DNA of 64,000 nucleotides from Panax quinquefolius (taxonomy: Eukaryota > Streptophyta > Magnoliopsida > Apiales > Araliaceae). Of the stretch, positions 10,484-22,747 are shown piece after piece. The notes beneath the pieces were generated by a model that saw only the letters and a program-made list of their open reading frames with translations, searched no databases and had not been told where the DNA came from. Location: assembly GCA_020205615.1 (NCBI GenBank), contig JAINUW010000625.1, positions 310,001 to 374,000 of the forward strand, written 5' to 3'. Position 1 is the first letter of the stretch; every line of letters starts with the position of its first letter. Both the position numbers and the translations under genes were made by a program.

Positions 10484-13337
10484 TGTGGACGCCCCAAAAT
10501 AGGTATACACAACACCCATTCTCGAGTCGCCAAATACATGGTACAAGAAGCAAACTACAACTTCAATAATACAAATGTCGTGTGAAATACAACAATATAT
10601 ACTGTGAGTTTAAATATAATATTGTCTTCTAGACAAAATCCACATGCAAATAAATCCCCATCATAATTATTGATTCATTATTTTACAAAAATGGTGAGGA
10701 CTACTAAACAACTCTCTCTAGAACCTTCATTCCATACCCGACTAGTACTCGCTACATTCTCGCCTCCTGAGAAGAAAAATGGAACAACAAGGAAAAGGGT
10801 GAGCTCAACTAGCCCAGTAAAGAATATTATGACTAAGATAATATACAACAAATTATCGTTAGTCTTCAAACAGGAAAAATCGATAGAATACAATAGGCAA
10901 CAAGTTTCGAGATCAATATTCGCATGGATGAAAATAATAATTCATAGAAGAGTTACGTAGAGAATGAAATCTACTATAATCTATGAATTTAATAGTTCAT
11001 CATCAATATTTTTATCCTGTAACATCAATCAATATGCATCCGGAATCAAATATTCATCTTTGCACTACTGTGCCAAAGATATTCATCGATTGGTCATGTT
11101 CATTTAAACACTGTTCATCTTTGCACTACTGTGCCAAAGATATTAATCAATCGGTCGTATTCATGTTCATCTCAACACTGCTCATCTTTGCACTCTGGTG
11201 CCAAAGATATTCTTCAGAAATCATTCATCTTTGCACTACAAGCCAAAGATATTCAATAATATCATCATTTAAGACCGAGGATGATGAAAATATTTTTTTA
11301 AAGAAACGAATCCAAAGTGAAACAAAATGACAAGGATTAAGGATTAAGGATTCGTACTTGGTTTTATCCGCCCAAAATACCTCAAAAATAATCATAGTGG
11401 TGTAAAATTCAAGAATGATCAAAACATGGATACAATCGAGTTAGTATCCGAATAGATATTTTGGACAAAAGAAGAAATTTTATTTTTTCTATGAATAGTC
11501 GTATATCGTGAATAGTGTCAGATATCGTGAATAGTCTCAGATATCGTGAATAGTAACTCAGACACCAAAAGATAGAAATTCCCAAAAACATCTTCACGCT
11601 TCATGAATAGTACTTTTCGTGAATAGTAACTCGTGAATAGTAACTCATGAATAGTAACTCGTGAATAGTAACTCATGAATAGTAACCCATGAATAGTAAC
11701 CTTGAGCATGAAAAAGTTCTAATTTTGATAAAAACTTCAGATCAACATTTCAAAGATAATGATATTGAAGAAATAATATCATTCTGAAAAAATAATATCC
11801 TTACCTCGAAAGATCAAGACTTCTAATTTAAACACAGGATATAGGCTATGACTTGAACTTGCACCAGAGTATAGCAATACTCAAAGTATACTCAAAATAC
11901 TCACAAGAATACGCTCGATAATATAGAGAGAAAACTTGATTTCGGTGTGATTTTCAATTCTAACCTAAGCACCCTATTTATAGAAATTGCTTAGAACACC
12001 AAAGCAGTAAAATTTAATAAATTAATAATATAATTATATTATTTTCTACACATGTCTAGAATCTGATTTCAGCCATCAAACACATGCCACCTTCTAGAAA
12101 AAATTAAGAAAAAAAACGTTTTCTAATTTTAAATATTTTAAACTTCAAAATCAATTATTTTGAACTTGAACTTCAATAATTCATAATAAATAACCCTTTC
12201 ATCAGAAAATTGAATCGCTTGAGATTTTATAGGAAATTCAATTCTCTACAACTTTGCGAGAAGAAAGTTTTTCCAAATTCCAATCGAGAAATTGAAGAAA
12301 TCCACAAGCGGGCAATTTTACAAAGTTATAATCAAATTTCGACCAATAAATGGGGTCCACCGACATGTTTAACATGTTTTAAACATTTATTGCAACAAAA
12401 ATACTCTTCCTCCTCAGATACTCATATATCCCACATTCGTTGTAAAAATATCACCAATTAATATATTATTAAAATAATATATTTAAATGAATTATTTTAT
12501 CGTAAAAAGATAAAATATTAATTTTCAACAATTGTCATTTTAAAATTTTCCATCTATATCCACATAAAATCAATATTTTCCTCATCATATAAATCAATAA
12601 TTAATTATTCACAAATAATATTATGTAATCACAATATTGACAACGTGCGGTTCCTGGAAAGAGGGGCTTTCCAATAAGAATTTCTTCTTCTTTGGTAGCA
12701 ATTAATTAGGTGACCAAACCTCTCCTTAGATGTAACTTTCTAGACATTGCCAATAATGTTATCTAATAATATTATTCAGATAATATGAATTATTGCTTCG
12801 ATAATGAAAAAAATCTTGTGTAATGACAATTATTGAAACAACAAAGAATATAAAATATCAACGCGACAATTATTAACTCAATAAAATAAAATCTTTGAGC
12901 AAGTAATTATCGTAACCATTATCGAGTAGTGCCTTCTTACGTAAGAATCAATAATTGGCAAATCTGCAGTAACCGCTTTCAACAACGCGTATTAGTGTGT
13001 TTTAACCACCGGGTATTCCAACAAGATAATAGCAGAAACAACTACGCCGTTATTTAAAAACAACTTATATTTGTCGTTTTCTTCATCCAATCACTTTCTA
13101 GTTATGGGGCCCCACATGGCTGCGCCGTGCCGCACGAATATTCCCGACAAATCTGAATATTCCACGACCAAACGAATATTCCCAAACAACAATGAATATT
13201 TTTAACCACTTGCTTATTTTGAAATATTTGCATATTTAACCCTTAACTATCCACATTAATCAAATCAACCCTTACTATTTTAAAATAATAAATAAAGGAA
13301 ATTCCTTTTTATTTAAAAAAAATTTCGGGGTCTTACA
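10484..13337 (-). repeat. B1 5' LTR
   Basis: 2.85 kb, minus strand, near-copy of the 3' LTR. Modules: GAATATTC-type sites at about 13130-13200, U3 core about 12647-12750, TATA box CTATAAATAG at 11974-11983, donor-like GAGGTAAGG with intron start at 11804, 14-bp array about 11486-11703, four hairpin units about 11056-11250. Long AT stretches match the 3' LTR exactly while differences cluster at CG, CTG and CAG. Confidence 0.9.
11974..11983 (-). promoter_or_regulatory. TATA box of B1 5' LTR
   Basis: CTATAAATAG on the minus strand, followed by GGTGCTTAGGTTAGAATTG, a block conserved in every B and E LTR and likely to hold the transcription start. It would drive the B1 RNA leftwards. Confidence 0.75.
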
Positions 13338-13342
13338 GGTTA

Positions 13343-13811
13343 ACTGCCCTCAACCTCCACTAAGGCCTTGTTTGGCCATTCTAAAAACTCAAACCCATTT
13401 AATTTAATTAATCCTTATACTAAAGTTGAATAATGTCACACCCCTTTATAAAATAAACCAAATATTTTATTTTATTTTATTTGAATAAAATATAATAATT
13501 TCTTTTTAATTCACATAGTCACATAATTAAATTTCTCATTTATTAATTAGGTCAAATTATTAAATCTCTAATTAATTATTAAAATAACATTATGCTTATT
13601 AAATATTTCATCTAATTCAATAAGCTCACACAATTACATAATTTGAATAATAAAAATTTTCCACATTAATTTAATAAATATAACATATATAATTAAATTA
13701 ATCTACCACAACTTCATCAATTAATTATCTAATCTAATAACTAAATCATCGAGAATATTTATTTAATTCAATAAATATTAAAATTAAATTACAAAAATCT
13801 CGTTCGTCACA
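13343..13811 (-). repeat. Element A LTR, 5' portion (U3 side)
   Basis: Minus-strand start of the A LTR (TGTGACGAACGAG, plus-strand end CGTTCGTCACA at 13811), separated from the rest by B1. A TATAAAG promoter-like motif lies at 13444-13450 (minus). AT-rich; no gene. Confidence 0.82.
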
Positions 13812-13824
13812 TCTTTCCCCCCTT
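13812..13824 (-). other. Polypurine tract upstream of the A LTR
   Basis: Minus-strand AAGGGGGGAAAGA directly before the LTR start at 13811. It makes this LTR the 3' LTR of the pol at 13861-15122, although the same LTR is followed on its other side by a primer site and gag. Confidence 0.85.
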
Positions 13825-13860
13825 AAAAGGATTATGTCCTCAGAATCGCTTACACATAAT

Positions 13861-15122
13861 TTAAGTAAATAAATGAGGGCAATTCTTCATCATATTCTCT
13901 TCGAGTTCCCACGTTGCTTCTTCAGCATTGTGGTTCCTCCAGATTACCTTAACAGAAGGTATTACTTTATTTCTGATAACTTGTTCTTCGAGTTCCCATG
14001 CATTCTTGTAGACGTTTCCAGAAGTTCGATGTAAAGCGCGGATCCTTATCGGAAAAAATTGACACCGGAACTCCATGCCTCGAAACAATTTCTTTAACAT
14101 ATAACCTTTCTAAGTTGTCAGAAGGCCAACCACGAAGTCCATTGTAATATGTTCCCATTTCCATTCTGGGATCTCCAACGGTTGTAGCAACCCACTCGGC
14201 CTCTGATGTTCTGCTTTTACTTTATGACAAGTCAGACACTTGGCAACACACTCTGCAACATCTCGTTTCAGATTTGGCCACCAAAAATGTTTTCGAAGAT
14301 CTTGGTACATCTTGGTACTACAAGGGTGAATCGATTATCGTGAGGTATGAGGCTCGCTCAAAATGTCTTCCTTATTCTCTGTTACTGGTGGAACCCAAAT
14401 TCTACTCTCGAATCTCAGTATTCCTTCCTTATCAATCTTGAATCTCGGTTCGGTTCCTTCATATGTCTTCTTTTTCATCTTTTTACATTCTTCGTCCTGA
14501 AGCTGAGCCTCCATAACTTTATCTAGTAGAGTTGTACCAGATTGCTTTTGGAACAACTTCTCATCAATTTCCATAGGATACTTTACTTCCAGTTCTAATT
14601 TCTCCATGGCTGAATTTTGCTCCTTCTGAGCGGTCAACATCATCAATTTCTCCCGACCCTTTCTACTTAAGGCGTCGACAACCACATTTGCCTTACCCGG
14701 ATGGTATAAAATTTCGATGCATGATCCTTAATTAATTCCAACCACTTTCTTTTCATGCATATTCAAGTCCATACGTAAAAATATATTTCAGACTCTTGTG
14801 GTCTGTATATATTTCACACTTCTCCCCATAGAGATAGTGCCTCCAGATTTTCAATGAAAAAACCACTGCAACTAACTCCAAGTCGTGGGTCGAATACCCC
14901 TTCTCGTAATCCTTCAATTGTCGTGACGCATACGCAATGACTCTGCCGTTTTGCATAAGCACACAACCAAGTCCTTTATGCGACGTATCACTATAAACAA
15001 CAAAATTTCATGTATCGTCCGGAAGAGATAACATAGGAGTTGCGATCTTGGAAAAGTCTTGAATGAATCTTCTATAATATCCTGTCAATCCAAGAAAACT
15101 TCGTACTTCCGACGACGTTCTT
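13861..15122 (-). pseudogene. pol: Element A pol remnant: RT thumb, RNase H, integrase, chromodomain
   Basis: Minus order: reverse transcriptase thumb (SFLGLTGYYRRFIQ type) at about 15122-15030; RNase H with [19 protein letters not shown] and [12 protein letters not shown] at 14962-14753; linker with ADALSRKGREKL at 14685-14335; integrase zinc domain ([21 protein letters not shown]) at 14310-14110, WEHITMDF, then SDKDPRFTS near 14060. Near 13990 the integrase jumps directly into the chromodomain (VIPSVKVIWRNHNAEEATW, ending HLFT at 13864), so the catalytic Glu and the C-terminal barrel are deleted. The 5' side is cut at about 15123 by element C. It cannot make active integrase. Confidence 0.87.
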
Positions 15123-15123
15123 A

Positions 15124-16823
15124 GCTGAACACTGAATTGGAACCCTTAAAATGATTTGTTAATATGTTTGAAGTGTTATAATTATTCTCTAGATGAGTAG
15201 CTAAAAGTTTAACGAGTCCAACGAATCGAAAACCAACTAATTCTGACTTAAAATGAAGAAGTTATGAAGGTTTGAAGTAAAAATATTGCAAAATCTGTAA
15301 TCTGGGCGAAGCCGAGCGTGGGCGCGCGGCTGGTCGCTGCTAGGTGGCTCGGGCGTGCTGGGGTTGTGAAGGAATTGGGCGCGGCCACGCCCAAAGTATG
15401 TCAGGTGTGACCGTTTTGACCTGTTTTAGTAAAATAGGCATAACATTTTCATACGAACTCCGATTGAGGCGATTCAAGATGATACGGAACGAGGATGAAT
15501 AGACCTACAATGTTTAGTCTTTAAGGTTTTCAATTTGAGGTTTGTAACAGTAGTCAAAATGGTCATCTTAAGGACTGTTGTGTTTTTGGTGGCAATCGGA
15601 GGGCGTCGGGCATGCACATATGCTAGTATAGTGCTTCTGCCGATAAATGATGTTATTCTAAGTTATAAAACATGAATGTTAGTAAATATAATGATGTTTA
15701 ACATTAATAAATTATGTATTAGATAAGTTGTATAAGCATACTAAGCATACATAAGAGAGACAAATCGGGAGTGTGACGAATAAACGTCGAAATGCCGTAA
15801 CAAATGTTAATGAACGTAAAAAGTGTTTTAAGTCAAATGAAATGAATATTATATGATATGAAATGGGTTTAACATAAAATCAATAATGATTCCTAGCAAG
15901 AATTAAACACTTGAATGAACTTCGAATATGAAATATAGTGAGATATAAGTCAAAAGTTAACACAATAAAATTGAACATTGCGTATTGATAATAGGAAAGG
16001 TTATGAGATGTAGAGTAAAGTTTACATTAAAACTACTATGCGTTGCTATGTGAATAATAGTTGATGTGTATAATTATATAATTGTGTAGGGCACATGAAG
16101 TGCAGATAATTGTAAGCTGTTAAACTGTTATTGGTAAAAAACGATCAAAGCAAGTCTTTCAGTTCCTATTTGTTATGTGAACTTGATGATGAACTGTTTT
16201 AAATCTTTATTGAAAATAACATGATGTTTTATATTTATGTTGAAAGTATGAAACGTTAAAGTCAATGTATGACTATGATGATGAATGCTGATTGAGTAAG
16301 GAACTCAATCTTTATACTTGTTATGTGAACTGCAACGTGTGTGTTACGTTAGTCCAATGATTATGGGATATATGTTAAGCATGTTGTTATGTGCTACGTA
16401 ATGCATGAAAACTGTTAGATTTGTTGGGCTGTCGAGCTCAACCTTGCAAATAACCACTTTTGCAGGTTAAGGATACAAGGTAACTCTATGTGCTACTTGA
16501 AAGACATGAATTAGATGTACTGCATGAAGATCTAATATCCTAGCCAAGTTGTTATTCTTGTAAACCATGCCTAATGTTTTGGTAAATGTATTAATATTGA
16601 ATTATAATATCGTTTTGCGATGTAAACTCTTGTAGTATTAAAATGATTTTGAGATACTTAGATGTAAAGGTTGAAAGTTTTGGGTAGTTTGTACTAGAAA
16701 ATTTTAGTTATTCCATAAATTTCAATGGTTGTATTATTGTTTAATGATGTAAAATTAGAGGTTGAATGTATTGTTAACGACCGATGTCGAGAATTAAATT
16801 GTATGAATTTTGGGGTCGTTACA
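15124..16823 (+). repeat. Element C 5' LTR, lacking its first 1.25 kb
   Basis: Aligns with 23824-25527 of the 3' LTR from TGAACACTGAATTGG to the terminus GGTCGTTACA. The missing promoter-proximal part means this copy is probably not transcribed from its own LTR. A GC-rich block at about 15300-15400 differs strongly from the same place in the 3' LTR (24000-24090), while flanks match closely. Confidence 0.85.
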
Positions 16824-16824
16824 G

Positions 16825-16837
16825 TTGGTATCAAAGC
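16825..16837 (+). other. Primer binding site of element C
   Basis: TTGGTATCAAAGC one base after the LTR end; identical to the A and D1 sites and one base from the initiator-Met tRNA complement. Confidence 0.85.
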
Positions 16838-18314
16838 TGATAGGTTGAAAACCTTAAGTAAGAGTACCTTAGGCTATAATCTTAGAGAAGAGATGTGAAG
16901 ATGATAAAGAATAAGCTCAAATAGAGTTTGAACAATAAGAAGTAATTTAAGAAATTTATAAAGAATGAATTAAAACATGCGTGAGAGGATTCAAAGAAGA
17001 ATCTTGCAGAGTTATAAGGAGTATAAATGTGGGGTTACCCAACTCCAATAATAAGGATGTAAGGTGATACTAAATATACAATGTCTATAAGAATATAATG
17101 ATAAAGAAGTTAAGAATAAAAAGTTATATTGAGGTATGATACAATTGTACTCTTTAATAGTTGATGTATGATATCTGGGCTAAACGATTCCTTCATAGAA
17201 CGAAGGTATATACAAACTAGCAACTCGGAACCTAGTTTGTTGGTTGTTTGTGGGAAACCACTCAACGTACCATATTGAAACTATTAGAGACTCGATGTGT
17301 ACCAAGTATAGAAAATAGATACGTATGATGAAAATGTGGAACTCGAATGAAATGTTGAGCAATGTAAATGAAGTTAGAAATTCTTAAAGGAAGAATTGTT
17401 ATATAAACAAGAAAATTCAAAGAAGAATCTTGAAAAGATATAAAGATAAGAAATTGGAGTTACTTAATTCCAATAGCCAATATAACGAATAATGATGAAT
17501 AGAAAAAGTTTGTAAGATTAAAAACAGAAATGAAATCGTAAATGATGAATAAAAGGAAAGAAAGTGGATCGTAAAACAAAACGATCACAAGTTAAAAAAA
17601 GAATTTTAAGGGAGATGATTATAGAATAAGATCACGACGTGGTCTGTTTAAATTATAAGAAAAAGATGGTCTGTAATATTTGAACAATTATAGCTTGATG
17701 CTATGAAGATAATGTACTATGAAATAGTACGAGGTAAACTCGCGAGGAGTTATAAATGACGAGGTACGAAAAATTTGTATCGAGCAAAGAGCAAGTTATA
17801 AGCAAGATAGAGTTAGGTGGGATTTCAATTGAGGACTCATGTGATGGCTGAGTTGTACAAACTTTTGTATGGGCGAGGGTTTTGTGGTTGCACTCAGTTT
17901 ATCACATTGATAATCATTGGAATGTTGGTATCGCGCTATCAATGTATATGCGGCAAAAAGGTGATTCTTCTCTCATGTGTATATTTGATAGTTAGAAACT
18001 ATTAAGGTTAGTCAGATATTATTATGATTAGGTACGGTTCTTAAAACTAATGCATATGGTAAGTTCGTGATTCATAATAATATGGTATGTTTTGAACCCC
18101 TCAGCGAATGGACGCCTATGGTCTGACTAGGATAAGTTCTTAAACTCATATTATTGTGACAAGTCCTGAACTTCCAATGTGCGGTAAGTTTGATGAACTG
18201 GGGTATAATTAAGTGTGAATGGAGTATTGAGGATGATATGAATAGATAGACCTATTAAGCAATGGATTATTATAGAAAGTGGAGTTGATGGTGGAAGTAA
18301 GGGTATTCCAAATC
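16838..18314 (+). other. Element C interior, left part
   Basis: A-rich, full of stops in all frames. Imperfect repeats of a block containing TTCAAAGAAGAATCTTG occur near 17000 and 17410. The only protein-like trace is near 17864-17897, a LYGRG stretch that resembles the ALYGRKCRSP motif of gypsy integrase; this is weak. I see no other gene. Confidence 0.55.
17850..17900 (+). pseudogene. Possible integrase scrap in element C
   Basis: The translation around LLYGRGFCGC recalls the conserved integrase C-terminal ALYGRKCRSPICW, with comparable spacing for only about a dozen residues. No flanking integrase sequence is readable. It may be chance. Confidence 0.28.
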
Positions 18315-18319
18315 TTGTA
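18315..18319. repeat. Target site duplication of B2 (TTGTA)
   Basis: TTGTA immediately left of the B2 LTR, repeated exactly at 20923-20927. Confidence 0.9.
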
Positions 18320-20922
18320 TGTGACGTCCCCAAAATAGGTATACAACACCCATTCTGAGTCGTCAAAATACATGGTACAGAAACAACTACAACTTTATTA
18401 ATACAACATAAAAACTGTGAGTTTAAATACAAATATTGTCATCTAGACAATATCCACACTCAAATAAGTCCTCACTATAATTATTGATACATTATTTTAC
18501 AAAAATGATGAGGACTACTAAAACGACTTTCTAGAACCTTCATTCCATACCCCGACTAGTACTCGCTACATTCTCGCCTCCTGAGAAGAAAAATGGAACA
18601 AAAGGAAAAGGATGAGTTCAACTAGCCCAGTAAAGAATATTATGACCAAGATAATATATAACAAATTATTGTTAGTCTTCAACACGGAAAAATCTAATAG
18701 AATACAATAGACAATAAGTTATAAATCAATATTCGCAGCGGAAATAATAATTCATTAGAAGAGTTAAATAGAGAATAAAGTCTACTATCTTCTATATATG
18801 AATTTAAAAGTCCATCGTCAATATTTTATCCATGTAACATCAATCAACATATAACTGGAATCAAATATTCATCTTTGCACTACAGGCCAAAGATATTCAT
18901 CAGTTGGTCATGTTCATCTAAACACCTGTTCATCTTTGCACTACGGGCCAAAGATATTCATTAGAAATCATTCATCTTTGCACTACATGCCAAAAATATT
19001 CAGTATTATCATCATTTAGGACTAAGGATGATGAAAAATATTTTAAAGAAAACGAATCTTGTGAAACAAAAGAATAAATATTAAGGATTCATATTTCAGC
19101 TATTCCATGTCCAAAAATACCTCATAAAAATTCATAGTGGAGTAAAATTCAAGAATGATAAAAACATGGATACAATCAAAGCTAGTATCCATAATAGATA
19201 TTTTGGAGAAAAAAAGAAGAAAATTTCATTTTTGGTGAATAGTCAGATTCGTGAATAAATAGTCAGATATCGTGAATAGTAACCCGACACAAAAAGTTTC
19301 AAATTTGATAAAAAGTTCAAACCAATATTTTGGCATAATGATATTAAAGAAAATAATATCATTTAAGAAGAAAATAACATCCCTTACCTCGAAAAGGCAA
19401 GATTTAACAAGAAGAATCTTTGGATATAGTCTTGAAGGGAATTTGTAATCAGTATAGCAACACTCAAAGTCTCAAAATACTCATATAAGAAAACGGCTTC
19501 GATAATATATAGAGAAATCTTTAGTTTCTGGTGTGATTTTTCAATTCTAACCTAAGCACCCTATTTATAGGAAAATGCTTAGAACACCAAAGCAGAAAAT
19601 TTAATATAATATTAATATATTATATATAAATTCCTACGCACACATTCTAAGATCTGAATTCAGCCACCTTGCACATGTTAATGATGCCCACAAAATATAA
19701 AAAATGTTTTTATTAATAAAAATAAATAAAACTTCCAAAAATCAATTATTTCGGAACTTCAGAACTTCAATAATTCTTAATAAATAGCCCTTTTGTCAGA
19801 AAAATTCAAACCACATATCTTTTTCATAGGAAATTCCATTCTCTACAACTATGTAAGTTTATGTTTTTCCAAATTCCAAACAGAAACTGACCGAAATCCA
19901 CAAACGGGCGATTTTACAAGCTATAATCAAATTTCAGTCAAAAAATGGGCCCACAGACATGTTTAACATGTTTTAAACAACTTTTACAACAAAAATACTC
20001 TTCCTCCTCATATACTCATATATCCCACATTCATTGTAAAAAATATCATCATTATTATATTATAATAATATAATAAAATATTATTTTATCAAAAAAGATA
20101 AAATATCGATTTTCAACAATTGTCACTTTAAAAATTTTCTCCATCTATATCCACATAAAATGAATATTTTCCTCATCATATAAATTAATAATTAATTATT
20201 CACAAATAATATTACCGAATCACAATACTAACAACTGACTAAGGGTCCTAAGAAAGAGGGGCTTTCAATAAGGATTTCTCCTCATGGTAGCGCAATTAGG
20301 TGACCAAACCTCTCCTTAGACAGAACTTTCTAGACATTGCCAATAATGTTATCTAATAATATTATTCAGATAATATGAATTATTGCTTCGATAATGGAAA
20401 ATACTGTGTAGTTACAATTATTGAAACAACAGTAATATAAAATATCAACGCAACAATTATTGAATCAATAAAATAAAATATCGAATAAAGAATTATCGTA
20501 ACAATTATTGAGTAGTGCCTTCTTCTATAAGAATCAATAATTGGTACAATACCGGTAAGCTTCTGTGCACCAACGCCAGACATCGTGTTTTAACCACCGG
20601 GTATTCCAACAAGATAATTGAGAATAACTACTGTTATTTATAAAAACTTATACTGCTGCGTTTTCTTCATCCAATCGCTTTTTCGTTATGGGGCCAACAC
20701 AAGGTCGCTGCGTCACATCATACTAATATTCCACGACGTAAGAATATTCCACGACCAAACGAATATTCTCCGATAAAAATAAATATTTTATAACCACTTG
20801 CTTATTTAAAATATTTGAGCATTTTACCCATAACTAACCACATTAATCAAATCAACCCTTACTATTTCAAAATAATAAATAGAGGAAATTTAATTTTATT
20901 TATAATAAGTTGGGGTCTTACA
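18320..20922 (-). repeat. B2: solo LTR of family B
   Basis: A single 2.60-kb B-type LTR on the minus strand (plus-strand ends TGTGACGTCCCC and GGGGTCTTACA) flanked by TTGTA on both sides and by no interior: a solo LTR left by recombination between the two LTRs of a full element inserted in C. It is more diverged than the B1 and B3 LTRs and has only three hairpin units (about 18871-18996) and a very short 14-bp array (about 19236-19285). TATA box at 19561-19570, donor-like site with intron start at 19387, U3 core about 20249-20340, GAATATTC sites about 20730-20770. Confidence 0.92.
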
Positions 20923-21592
20923 TTGTAGCTATGCTAGACTTCAAAATTTTTGACATTAAGCTAAATTCGCACTATGTGCATTTTTAAAATGAATTTTTAC
21001 TCTCAACGCATGGTGACAAATGTGTATGTGTGGACTTCGGGACACTGACACATCGTTACCTGTTGAGATATGATATCACTAAAACTAATTTTCGAAGATT
21101 TTTGAACTGTTTAAAGAATAGTCTATGCTAATTATTTCGGCTAGACGAAAATGATTTGAAAATATCAAAATGTATTTTATATCATTAATGCATCATGGAA
21201 CCTGGTGCAAAGATAATAAAAACGATGGAGTTATCAATGCAGAATGTCTTAGTGTTGGATGTGATATAAGGACCGTCAGTCCACTATGGTATGATGTAGT
21301 ATGACAAAGTCACAAAATGAAGGAATCTTAAAACGGATTGTAAATACAGTGCGTTATCATGACGTCATAAAAAGATTTTTGAGATTTCTTTAAGATATAA
21401 GAATATATATATATATATATGTATATTTTGATTGATGTCCAAATTGTTGTAGAAGTCTATACTATTTGTTTTAGCTAGACGAATATTGAAAGATGTTCAT
21501 GAAATTCAAGCGTTTCTTGAGAAGTTATGCCAAACCAAATTGTTTTGGCGCGGATTCAGATGTTGAAAAGCTGAGATGAAAAACCCTTTTAT

Positions 21593-21910
21593 AGGGGATT
21601 ACGCAGAGGCATTTAGATGTTTGTGCACAATATATTGTACGAAGGGTTGATGCCCCTAAGTACGAGGAGTCCCTATAGTCTTATGACTGTTAAAGTTTAA
21701 GTTAAAAGATTACTTATAACTATGGACATAGTGAACAACCCTGTTCCAGGGGATAATTTACGCATAGCGTTTAAATGTTTATGCACAATACATCGTACTA
21801 AGGGCTTAACACCCTAAGTACGGGAGTCCCTATAGTCTAATGACCGTTAAGGTTTAAGTTGAAAGAGTACTTATAACCGTGGACGTAGTTCAAGGTCTTA
21901 TGACCCCTCA
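21593..21910 (+). repeat. 155-bp tandem duplication in C, shared with the A LTR
   Basis: Two head-to-tail units begin with GGGGATT/GGGGATA at 21594 and 21749. Both contain TGCACAATA, CCTAAGTACG, AGTCCCTATAGTC and TTATAACYRTGGAC in that order. The same ordered motifs occur once on the minus strand in the A LTR at 1835-1996, so C interior and A LTR share ancestry here. Confidence 0.75.
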
Positions 21911-22555
21911 GCATGATTTGGAATCTTTTAAATTTCCGAGTTATTCATACTGCTTCCCAATTATTGAGCAATTGTGGAAGATTCTTGTTATTCTAAAAGG
22001 CGAATGTGGTAAGGATGATATTCCTTAGAAAGAAGTAAGTCGTAGAATGCGACACTGAATGATGAATATATTGAATAAATGAGAAATGAAATTTTGAAAT
22101 GAGAAAGAGATGAGTTATCAAATAATAATGTAAAACTTTAAATAAAAAAGTTTAATAATTGTAGAAAGATCTTTGTGGAAAGAAAGTGGTTATAAAATCC
22201 AATGAATGAATAAAGTATTAACGTAAAATCTATTTTGATAGATTGAATGAATAAAGATTAATAAATAAAATTTCAAGGACGAAATTCTTAGAAGAATGGG
22301 TGAATATAATATCCCGAGTGTTTATGATAACGATCTTTAGAAAAGGAAATGAATGGGTTAAAGAATATATAATACTCAGAATATAATTGAGTTCAAGTGA
22401 AAGTTATGAAATAAAACCTATAATTTGTTGAAGAAATGAATGTAGTAAGAAATATAAAACCTATATTAAGGTCATGTGTTGAAGTTATTCAACGAAAAGG
22501 TTTGATGAAAATCGAGTAAGGGACATTTTGTTGATTCCGAGGACGGAATCCTTAT

Positions 22556-22568
22556 AAGGGAGGAAGGA
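22556..22568 (+). other. Polypurine tract of element C
   Basis: AAGGGAGGAAGGA directly before the 3' LTR start TGTGACAACC. Confidence 0.85.
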
Positions 22569-22690
22569 TGTGACAACCCAAATTTTTATAAGTTATTAAA
22601 ATAAGAATTTAATAATTAAAATTCTTATTATGAGATGTTTGAGTTTGAGTATGTATATATGCGTGCTATATATTTTGAAATATGTGATCG

Positions 22691-22747
<57 letters not shown>

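Larger units (their letters stand above)
3663..13337 (-). mobile_element. B1: complete nested Ty3/gypsy element, lacking reverse transcriptase core
   Basis: A 9.68-kb minus-strand element: 5' LTR at right (10484-13337), primer site, gag, protease, remnant of reverse transcriptase, integrase, chromodomain, polypurine tract and 3' LTR at left (3663-6513). LTRs begin TGTAAGACC and end GGGCGTCACA. Exact TSD GGTTA. The coding region is broken by many small indels, and most of reverse transcriptase and RNase H is absent, exactly as in B3. It is therefore non-autonomous and was presumably mobilised by a relative. It lies inside the LTR of element A. Confidence 0.93.
20928..22568 (+). other. Element C interior, right part
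   Basis: Non-coding. It contains a direct duplication (21593-21910) and ends with GAGGACGGAATCCTT before the polypurine tract, a typical gypsy 3' interior end. An (AT)n run lies at about 21405-21420. Confidence 0.6.
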
